A stretch of DNA of 13,653 nucleotides, from assembly GCA_029858605.1 (NCBI GenBank), contig JAOUET010000029.1:1-13653 (forward strand). The letters are read 5' to 3'. A program made the translations under genes and the position numbers. The notes below the pieces were generated by a model. The model was not told where the DNA came from. It saw only the letters and a list, made by a program, of their open reading frames with translations, and did no database searches. The number at the start of each line of letters is the position of its first letter. The first letter of the stretch is position 1. This stretch comes from Coriobacteriia bacterium. GTDB taxonomy: Bacteria > Actinomycetota > Coriobacteriia > Anaerosomatales > JAENZW01. Positions 7,185 through 12,839 of this stretch are shown here, piece by piece.

Positions 7185-7862
7185 CTAGTGCGACGCACCA
7201 CTCATCGGGTTGCCCTCCTTGTCGAAGTGCAGTCCCTCGGACTCCTTCCACGCGAAGATGAGCGCGGAGGGTGCAAACCCTTCCACGTTTGCCAGATAGG
7301 CGTGGATCGCGGTGAAGATGATGAAGACCCACATCAAGAAGTAGTGGACGACACGCATGTACATGTAGCCGCCCACCCAACTCACTCCCGCCGTGAAGAA
7401 CGCCCAATCCATGGTCGGACCCCAGATTGCGAATCCGGTGTACGCCATTATGAACGTCAGCGGAAACGTGACGATGTAGGCGATCTTCTGCAAGACGCCG
7501 TATTTGGCTCCAAGCGGGTGATCCTTCTTGAGGAAGAGGTAGTACTTGATCCACGGCCAAAGCTGGCGGCGGTTGGCCTTCTGGGGCAGCCAGTTCTTGA
7601 TGTCCGTATCGACCTCACGAGAGCCCAGCGAAACCGCTGTCTTCACGAAGAAGGCTGCGACTACTCGGAACGTCAGATTGATGATGATCACGAACATGAA
7701 GAAGAAGTGCATGCCGCGAGCCACACCCATGAAACCCGGGAAGAACGGGTAGTGGATGTAGAAGCCTGAGAAGGCCAGGCAAACCATCGCGATGAGGTTG
7801 ATCCAGTGGGTGAGGACAAACACCATCGGGTGCGCCTCACGGTAGTGTGCGGGGTGCGACAT
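7185..7862 (-). CDS. hyaC: [NiFe]-hydrogenase b-type cytochrome subunit (HyaC/HydC)
   Basis: This 225-residue integral membrane protein passes electrons from the hydrogenase to the quinone pool through two b haems. Four hydrophobic segments can be seen: about 12-34 (VFVLTHWINLIAMVCLAF), 51-73, 125-147 and 166-190. Histidines suited to haem ligation are H19 in segment 1, H52 in segment 2, and H173 and H187 in segment 4, as expected for the HyaC/HupC family. A soluble loop lies between segments 2 and 3. The start ATG at 7862 is only one base after the TAG of the read-through large subunit (TAG-G-ATG), with GGGGGTGAGG as ribosome binding site inside the end of that gene, so translation is probably coupled. 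This junction also supports the extended end of the large subunit. Confidence 0.93.
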   Translation of the reverse strand: MSHPAHYREAHPMVFVLTHWINLIAMVCLAFSGFYIHYPFFPGFMGVARGMHFFFMFVIIINLTFRVVAAFFVKTAVSLGSREVDTDIKNWLPQKANRRQLWPWIKYYLFLKKDHPLGAKYGVLQKIAYIVTFPLTFIMAYTGFAIWGPTMDWAFFTAGVSWVGGYMYMRVVHYFLMWVFIIFTAIHAYLANVEGFAPSALIFAWKESEGLHFDKEGNPMSGASH

Positions 7863-7863
7863 C

Positions 7864-9570
7864 CTACCTCACCCCCATCGGCTTCGTGTGGACGAACGCT
7901 TCCTTGCCCGTCTTCGGTTCAACCACGTGAACCGCGCATCCGATTCAAGGATCGAAGCTCCTGGCGATGCGGACGATCTCCATCGGCTTCTCAGCGTCCA
8001 TGACGGGAGCGCCGATGAGCGCCTGTTCCATCGGGCCGGGCGTGCCGTCCTTGTCGCGCGGGGCTATGTCCCAAGTAGTCGGTGCGACGACTTGGTAGCT
8101 GGCAAGCTTCCCGCCCTCGACAGTCATCCAGTGCGCCACGGAACCACGTGGCGCCTCCCACAGGCCTACGCCCTTGCCGTCGGCCACGTCATGGGGCTCG
8201 AACCACTTGGTGTCGCCGTCTTTCACGTAGCCGACGAGCTCGAGGACCGATGCAATGGCCAGGTCTGCAACGAACGCTGCCTCGAGATTGCGCGCAGCGA
8301 CCCTGCCGAGGAGCGACTGGAGTGCGGCGAGGGGAATCTGGGCGCCGGCCGCCTTCGAGAGTTCAGCCAGCGCGAAGTCCACGAGATCCTTGGGGGAACG
8401 GACTCCTTCAGGAAGCTCAGATGGCGCGAGGTAGCCCACCAGCATGCGCGACAGAGGACCGACTTCCATCGGCATGTCGTCATACCGGACGGCCTTGCCC
8501 CAGGAGTACTTTCCGTTGACGTCGTACTCGACGTAGTCGGCGGAAGTCTCGCCGTCGGCGGGATTCAGGCCGGACTGCGAGTCATACCAAGAGCGTTCGA
8601 CGTACTCCTTGACCTTTGTGGGATCCGGCGCCTCGACGGCAAGGCCGGTTCCGGCTGCCAGGTCGAGGTTCTTGATGACGCCGCCGGGGAGGTAGCGGTC
8701 GGTGAGAGCGAAGCTGGGGCTGTTGAAGACGCCCCACGAGAGGTAGTTCTTGCACCCAGCACCGTAGCCAGCGGCCTCCAGATAGAACGGCGCGATTGCC
8801 AGCGTGTCCGGAATCATCGTGTTGTTCACGAAGTCCACGACTCGGGTCATACGGTATAGGACGTCGTCCAGTTTCTCTTCGGTCGGCACGAATGTCGTGC
8901 CTCCGTTTACGGAGGTCATGAAGTGCGGGAACTTGCCGCCCATGATGCCCATGACCTGGGCTGCCTCGGCCTGGATGTGCAGTGCCTCGAGATAGTGAGC
9001 GACGGCGATCAGGTGCAACTCGGCTGGCATGTTCGCTGCGTAGGCCGGATGACCGAACCATCCGTTCGTGAAGATCGACAGCCGGTTGTTCGCCAATCCG
9101 GCGTTCACGAACTCAGAGACTCGGTTGGCGACCGCACCGAAGTCAGCCGTCGTGGTGCCTGCGGCCTGCGCGAGGTCGTACGTGTCCGCGATGTTGGCCG
9201 AAAGGGCCTTCACCGGGTCGACGTAGTCCAGAGCGCCGAGCGTGTAGAACCACAGCACGTGGCTGTGGAGGTATTGGGCGCACTCGATGATGTTGCGCAC
9301 GAGCCGGGCACCATTGGGAATGGTGAGCCCGTACGTGTTCTCGGCGGACATCGTCGATGCATGTCCGTGGGAGATCGGGCACACGCCGCAGATTCGCTGT
9401 GACACATAGAAGGCGTCCTGAGGGCGGCGGTTCTTGAGCACGGTCTCCATGCCACGATAGAGCGTGCCTGACACCCACGCGTCCGAGACCGTGTTATCCG
9501 CACCGACCTCGACTTCGACGCGCAGGTGACCCTCGATCCGTGTCAAGGGATCCATGATTACGCGTGCCAC
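7864..9570 (-). CDS. hyaB: [NiFeSe] hydrogenase large subunit with in-frame TGA (selenocysteine 542)
   Basis: This is the catalytic subunit of a group 1-like uptake hydrogenase, 568 residues if the TGA at 7945-7947 is read as selenocysteine. The N-terminal nickel motif is RICGVCPISHGHAS with C61 and C64. The C-terminal motif normally reads DPCxxCxxH; here the frame gives SFDP, TGA, IGCAVH, so Sec542 replaces the first cysteine and C545 and H548 follow. A 20-residue tail and TAG (7864-7866) end the gene. The tail after H548 is what the HyaD-type protease would remove. A conventional caller would end the protein at 541 residues, without two of the four nickel ligands. The GTG start at 9570 shares one base with the small-subunit stop (TAGTG) and has GGAGG nine bases upstream. 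A nonsense mutation is the alternative, but the exact position, the conserved downstream frame and the hairpin argue against it. Confidence 0.93.
7915..7944 (-). promoter_or_regulatory. Candidate bacterial SECIS hairpin
   Basis: On the minus-strand RNA, ten bases after the UGA, arm CGGUUCA (7934-7928) pairs perfectly with UGAACCG (7921-7915) around the loop CGUGGU (7927-7922). Bacterial SECIS elements lie within the coding sequence just after the UGA and present a small apical loop with a G in its first two positions, read by SelB. Here the loop begins 18 nt after the UGA and its second base is G, with a following GGU. Pairing is seen directly; SelB binding is inferred. Confidence 0.8.
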
Positions 9571-10769
9571 TATCTACCGCCTCCCTTCTTGCGATCGCTC
9601 TCTCGGATCTCCTCGTAGGGCGCACCGCCGTCCATGCGGCCGGCGGCCTTCATGCCGATACCGTGCACAAGAAGCGCGCCCGCGGCGACCGCTCCGACTA
9701 CACTGGCGGCAGCCGCCGGTTGCACGGTCGTGGTATCCGAGAGCGGCAGGTCCGGAAGCCGGTTCAGGAACGGCGCACCGACGTCGACCCAGTTCCCGCC
9801 CGCAGAGAGAGGATTGGCGTTGCCGCAACCGATGCAGGGAGCACCCGCTTCGACGCACCAGGTAGCCTTCTCGTTCCAGCGGACGATCGGACAGTTCGTG
9901 AACGTCTGAGGACCTTTGCAGCCGACTGCGTAGAGACAGTAGCCTCTTGCTTCCTCTTCCGAGCCGAACTCGTACACGAACTCGCCGTTCTCGAAATGTC
10001 CTCGGCGGGGACAGTTGTCATGGATGGTTTGACCGAAGATCAACTTCGGGCGACCGAAGTCGTCGAGCTTGTCGACGAGGGCCTGGGCGACCTTGCCCTG
10101 CTCGTCCAGTCCGCCGAGGAATAGGACGTCGACCACCATCGCGACGACCCATTCGGGGTTAACCGGGCAGGTAGGCAGGTTGATGATCGGCGTCGCGATG
10201 TCGTGGTCCTCACAGAACTGCTGGATGCCGATCCCTTCCGCCGGGTTGGGACGGGCGGCGACCCAGCCACCGTCGACTGCGCAAGAACCGACCGCGAGAA
10301 TGGCGGCAGCCTTCTCGCAGAGTTCGGGCAGCTCTTCGGTCTGGGGCTTGCCGGCAACACGCAGAGCGTTGCCATCGAAGCCGGTCATGACTGTGCCCTC
10401 GTAGACGAGCACGTAGCCCCCGGCAGCTGCGAGATCCGCCTTCGCCTTCTCGGCGTCCTCTCCCTGGGCCATCATGATCGTTTCGAAGTAGTTCACCGAC
10501 AGCAGGTCGAGTACGACGGTGGCGACGTCCGGTGAGCCAAGCTGCGCCATAGACTCGGTGCAGCCCGTGCATGCGCCGCCGTTGATCCACAATGCGGGAA
10601 CGCGCGGCTTCAAGGCAGCGGACTCTACTGCCGCGGCTATTCGCGGAACCATGGTCTCAGAGAGACCGAGGAGCGCCGCGACCGAGCCACAGAACCTGAG
10701 GAAATCCCTTCGCGTCACGCCGCGAGCGGCGAGTTGCGAGTAGAGCACCTCGCAGTCCTCATGGGCCAT
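9570..10769 (-). CDS. hyaA: Hydrogenase small subunit, Tat-exported, [NiFeSe]-like iron-sulfur ligands
   Basis: This 399-residue electron-transfer subunit carries three Fe-S clusters. A twin-arginine signal, TRRDFLRFCG (19-28), is followed by a hydrophobic stretch, so the folded heterodimer is exported. The proximal cluster ligands are C67 and C70 (CTGC), C163 (GSCAVDGG) and C201 (PTCPVNPEW). The distal cluster has H250, C253, C278 and C284. The medial cluster has C293, C312 and C315 plus C305 in TWCVEAGAPCIGC, where standard [NiFe] enzymes have proline (NWP). That fourth cysteine predicts a [4Fe-4S] rather than a [3Fe-4S] medial cluster, as known for [NiFeSe] hydrogenases. A C-terminal helix (about 353-375) anchors it to the membrane. 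The start ATG has AAGGAGGT at 10777-10784, a near-perfect ribosome binding site. It is the first gene of the hydrogenase operon. Confidence 0.96.
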   Translation of the reverse strand: MAHEDCEVLYSQLAARGVTRRDFLRFCGSVAALLGLSETMVPRIAAAVESAALKPRVPALWINGGACTGCTESMAQLGSPDVATVVLDLLSVNYFETIMMAQGEDAEKAKADLAAAGGYVLVYEGTVMTGFDGNALRVAGKPQTEELPELCEKAAAILAVGSCAVDGGWVAARPNPAEGIGIQQFCEDHDIATPIINLPTCPVNPEWVVAMVVDVLFLGGLDEQGKVAQALVDKLDDFGRPKLIFGQTIHDNCPRRGHFENGEFVYEFGSEEEARGYCLYAVGCKGPQTFTNCPIVRWNEKATWCVEAGAPCIGCGNANPLSAGGNWVDVGAPFLNRLPDLPLSDTTTVQPAAAASVVGAVAAGALLVHGIGMKAAGRMDGGAPYEEIRESDRKKGGGR

Positions 10770-10776
10770 GCCTTAC

Positions 10777-10784
10777 ACCTCCTT
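10777..10784 (-). promoter_or_regulatory. Near-perfect ribosome binding site of the hydrogenase small subunit
   Basis: AAGGAGGT on the minus strand lies seven bases before the ATG at 10769. It fixes the start codon and suggests high translation of the first hydrogenase gene. Confidence 0.85.
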
Positions 10785-11313
10785 GGTGTTGACGTTGCGT
10801 CCAACATGTCTGGGTCGCAAAGTCTTGCGAGGCTTGTGTCGCTATGCGACCGCTAGTCCGAACCTCGACTACCTCCCCTCTGATACGACCCGCGAACAAG
10901 ATGGCTGCCACACATTCAAGGGGCTCGCGCTTCGATGGGTCGAGCGCGGACCGCCTAGAGCCGGAATGGAGGACGCATAGCGAGGTGGCCGACGAGCCGA
11001 AGGAAGTTGGGATCCGTGAGGACGGGCGCATAGCGCTGCGAGAACGCGGGGGAAGGTTGGGACGCCCATGCGCCTGTGGCGCACAGCTTCACATTCAAGA
11101 CCCCCAACAACGCTTCTCTCACGCCGCATGAAGTGGGCGTACCCCTCGCCGCCGTCCCAGACAGACCCAACGAGCCGAGAACTCCCGCAACGAGCCACAT
11201 TCTACATCCAAGCGAAGATTCTTTCTATTCCGTCGCGAAGCCTCTTGGGTCTGCCCGGGAACACTGAGAGAGAGCAGATTCGCCCGGTGATGTTGATTCT
11301 CGGAGGCAACAGA
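10785..11313. other. Non-coding stretch of about 530 bp upstream of the hydrogenase operon
   Basis: No convincing gene is seen here on either strand. Short open frames exist but lack ribosome binding sites and family similarity. It holds the leader/promoter region of the minus-strand hydrogenase operon, including the twin TCGC palindromes, and a small hairpin TGCGCC-TGT-GGCGCA (11069-11083). On the right it holds the leader of the small plus-strand gene at 11314. No tRNA, known riboswitch or insertion-sequence end was recognised. Confidence 0.5.
10815..10850. repeat. Two adjacent small inverted repeats upstream of the hydrogenase operon
   Basis: TCGCAA-AGTC-TTGCGA (10815-10830) and GTCGC-TAT-GCGAC (10838-10850) are perfect palindromic hairpins sharing the half-site TCGC...GCGA, 46-81 bases before the small-subunit start. 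They could be operator sites or 5'-leader hairpins. No clear -35/-10 pair was found near them, so the role is unassigned. Confidence 0.4.
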
Positions 11314-11517
11314 ATGTGTGATAACAAGAAGGATACCGACGAGCGGCGATCGTCGTTGGGCGGGGCACCGGACACTCCGACGCCGGAGGACTCGGCGGAG
11401 GACCAGCGCGACCGGTGTGCGCACGACCGGCCACGGCTGACGCCCAGGCAGACCGCAGACTGTGCAGGCACCGACCTCGCCGAGATCTACGAGAACGAGG
11501 AAGACGGGGGTTCGTAG
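11314..11517 (+). CDS. Small hydrophilic hypothetical protein, 67 aa
   Basis: The family is not recognised. The ATG at 11314 has GGAGG seven bases upstream, a strong site that is the main reason to call it. The product is rich in Asp, Glu, Arg and Pro, has no membrane segment or signal, contains three cysteines (C2, C35, C50), and ends in an acidic stretch, EIYENEEDGG. Composition suggests a disordered or small binding protein. The same frame is open further upstream to 11068, but those codons lack a ribosome binding site and look non-coding. A hairpin follows 14 bases after the stop. It may be a lineage-specific protein; a chance ORF is not excluded. Confidence 0.55.
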   Translation: MCDNKKDTDERRSSLGGAPDTPTPEDSAEDQRDRCAHDRPRLTPRQTADCAGTDLAEIYENEEDGGS

Positions 11518-11530
11518 CACGGCTTCGGTC

Positions 11531-11559
11531 CCTGTTCTGAATCGGCACCGCCGAACAGG
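11531..11559 (+). terminator. Hairpin after the 67-aa gene
   Basis: CCTGTTC (11531-11537) pairs with GAACAGG (11553-11559), and an inner CGGC/GCCG pairing is possible. It begins 14 bases after the stop codon of the small gene. No T-tract follows, so terminator function is tentative. Confidence 0.4.
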
Positions 11560-11630
11560 AACGGGGGCATGTGCGAAGAATCACGTAGTACGACCTCCGT
11601 CGCCGCCATAATGAGCGGTGCCAGGACTGG

Positions 11631-11900
11631 GTGACAATGATTACTGGTGCTCCACACGGCCTTGTCGTTGATTTGCGCGGCTTCACCCCGGGCTTGCGTC
11701 GGCCCGTAGTCTTCGCTGTGCTCGACAAGATGCTAGAACTGGACTCGAGCGACAGTCTCGTGGTCATATGCGACCACGAGCCCGCTGGTCTTGGCTACCA
11801 GATCGACCTTCGCAAGGAAACCAAGGGGCGCTTCGAGTACTTCTACGATCAGCGCATGGACGGCGCGTGGGTAGCGTTGATTCGACGCAAGCCACAGTAG
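11631..11900 (+). CDS. DUF2249 domain-containing protein
   Basis: This 89-residue single-domain protein matches the DUF2249 pattern. It shows an N-terminal VVDLRGFTP strand, a helix with VFAVLDKML, then the ICDHEPAGLGYQID core where DHxP and YQ are the family hallmarks, FEYFYDQ, and a final WVALIRRK strand. The fold is related to TusA-like and SirA-like small proteins, and DUF2249 proteins often neighbour hemerythrin, nitrite/NO metabolism or respiratory genes; the biochemical role is unknown. Start choice is GTG at 11631 (AGGA four bases upstream) or ATG at 11637; the difference is two residues. CATAAT at 11607-11612 resembles a -10 box without a good -35. It faces the HAD gene convergently. 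Confidence 0.8.
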   Translation: MTMITGAPHGLVVDLRGFTPGLRRPVVFAVLDKMLELDSSDSLVVICDHEPAGLGYQIDLRKETKGRFEYFYDQRMDGAWVALIRRKPQ

Positions 11901-11906
11901 AGGTCA

Positions 11907-11927
11907 CGCCGACGGATCCGTGCGGCG
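11907..11927. terminator. Hairpin between convergent DUF2249 and HAD genes
   Basis: CGCCG (11907-11911) and CGGCG (11923-11927) flank the perfect palindrome ACGGATCCGT with one bulged G. It fills the 39-bp gap between two convergent stop codons and can act in either direction. There is no T-tract on either side. Confidence 0.45.
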
Positions 11928-11939
11928 CAAGAGGCAACC

Positions 11940-12635
11940 CTACATGCCGATCCGGGTGAGCAGGTCCTCCAAATCCAGGAGCGTCCCGGTGTAGCTTGCG
12001 TGCGGAGAGTAGCCGCTTCCCGTGTAGAACGTCGCCATTCCTACGTCACCGGCAGCCATGTCCAGAATCGCATCGTCTCCGACCATCATGCATTCCTCCG
12101 GCGGCACGTCGAGCATCCGCGCCGTTTCCCGATAGTAGTCTCCGAGCGGCTTGCAGGCGTGCATGGACTCATAGGCGGTTATCACGTGGGGTCGATCCGT
12201 CGCGATCCCGGCCCACGTGAGTCGGTGTTCGATCGCCCTTAGCGGGAAGATCGGATTGGTCGCGATGGCGACTCTCAGCCCAAGGCTCTCTGCCTTGGCC
12301 AGGGCGTCATGGGCTCCAGGAGACGGTCCCAATCCGTCGCCGAGAAGCGGAAAGCGTTCTTCGTAGAAGCGGGCGAAAGCATCCGCGTGCTCGTCGATGT
12401 CGATGCCGGTTCTCTCTACGTACTCGTCGCGAAAGACTTCCTTGTTCGTGCGTCCCGGATGCGGTTTGACCATCGCTTCCGTCGCCTCGCTCACTGCGTT
12501 CACGGAGCTCTCCAGATCTCCGGCGGGCACCAGCCCTGCGATGACCTCCGACAGGGCATCGAAGTAGCGCATGAGGAATCGGCCCATGTCTATGTCGAGC
12601 AGGGTCCCGTCGAGATCGAAAAGGATAGCGCGCAT
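11940..12635 (-). CDS. HAD-family hydrolase (phosphatase-like)
   Basis: This 231-residue cytosolic protein has all four haloacid dehalogenase motifs. Motif I is AILFDLDGTLLD with nucleophile D7 and acid D9. Motif II is AIATNP with T126. Motif III is ACKPLGDYY with K162. Motif IV is MVGDDAILDMAAG with D187 and D188. A helical cap lies between motifs I and II. This pattern fits small-molecule phosphatases such as phosphoglycolate phosphatase or 5'-nucleotidase relatives; the substrate is not determined. The ATG at 12635 has GGAGG five bases upstream and begins right before motif I. The frame stays open to 12770, but that part crosses the intergenic operators and is not coding. It diverges from an FAD-linked oxidase; if that one acts on glycolate, a phosphoglycolate phosphatase neighbour would make sense, which is speculation. 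Confidence 0.9.
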   Translation of the reverse strand: MRAILFDLDGTLLDIDMGRFLMRYFDALSEVIAGLVPAGDLESSVNAVSEATEAMVKPHPGRTNKEVFRDEYVERTGIDIDEHADAFARFYEERFPLLGDGLGPSPGAHDALAKAESLGLRVAIATNPIFPLRAIEHRLTWAGIATDRPHVITAYESMHACKPLGDYYRETARMLDVPPEECMMVGDDAILDMAAGDVGMATFYTGSGYSPHASYTGTLLDLEDLLTRIGM

Positions 12636-12672
12636 GCCGGCCTCCGGTCCTGGGTGCCGCGCGGAACGTCTC

Positions 12673-12678
12673 ATCCTA
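12673..12678 (-). promoter_or_regulatory. Possible -10 box of the HAD gene
   Basis: TAGGAT on the minus strand, about 38 bases before the HAD start codon, matches the high-GC actinobacterial -10 pattern. No good -35 is found at 16-19 bases, so this is tentative. Confidence 0.3.
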
Positions 12679-12704
12679 GCACGGGTTGTGGAGCACTCGG
12701 AGGG

Positions 12705-12734
12705 TTGACCTGCGGATACCCCAGCGGGTATCGT
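12705..12734 (+). promoter_or_regulatory. Candidate promoter of the FAD oxidase gene
   Basis: TTGACC (12705-12710, five of six matches to TTGACA) is followed after 18 bases by TATCGT (12729-12734, four of six matches to TATAAT). The palindrome at 12715-12732 fills the spacer and part of the -10, the expected place for a repressor site. The transcript would start near 12741, about 100 bases before the ATG. Confidence 0.45.
12715..12732. promoter_or_regulatory. CsoR/CstR-like operator, copy 1
   Basis: The sequence is a perfect palindrome: GATACCC, spacer CAGC, GGGTATC. AT-flanked C-tract/G-tract palindromes of this form are the known operators of CsoR/RcnR/FrmR/CstR (DUF156) repressors, which respond to copper, nickel, formaldehyde or persulfides. 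The regulator itself is not in this window. Confidence 0.6.
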
Positions 12735-12749
12735 ACACACGGAGGCAGT

Positions 12750-12767
12750 GATACCCCCGTGGGCATA
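12750..12767. promoter_or_regulatory. CsoR/CstR-like operator, copy 2 (imperfect)
   Basis: GATACCC, spacer CCGT, then GGGCATA: the left half-site equals copy 1 and the right has a T-to-C change and a different outer base. It lies 35 bp downstream of copy 1, just inside the predicted transcript of the FAD oxidase gene. Confidence 0.5.
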
Positions 12768-12839
12768 CAACTTGCTGCGTCACTCAAAAGAAGCAGTTCA
12801 CAAGAAGTGGCGCCGGCCTATGAGAGGACTTGGAATCCA

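Noticed and set aside
7945..7947. Reading the TGA as the genuine end, or as a nonsense mutation, of the hydrogenase large subunit.
   Set aside because: It replaces precisely the Cys that is Sec in [NiFeSe] enzymes, the frame after it restores the CxxH motif, a SECIS-like hairpin follows, and the new stop abuts the cytochrome b start.
7888..8859. A long plus-strand frame (323 codons) opposite the hydrogenase large subunit.
   Set aside because: Antisense shadow of the large subunit with no motif or ribosome binding site.
10785..11313. Small ORFs on both strands upstream of the hydrogenase operon, for example 10844-11131 (+) and 10869-11198 (-).
   Set aside because: No ribosome binding site, no recognisable domain, and Arg/Pro/Ser-rich composition expected of non-coding high-GC DNA.
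12636..12770. Extended start for the HAD protein at 12770.
   Set aside because: The added codons cross the palindromic operators and precede motif I by an unusual 45 residues; the ATG at 12635 has a good ribosome binding site.
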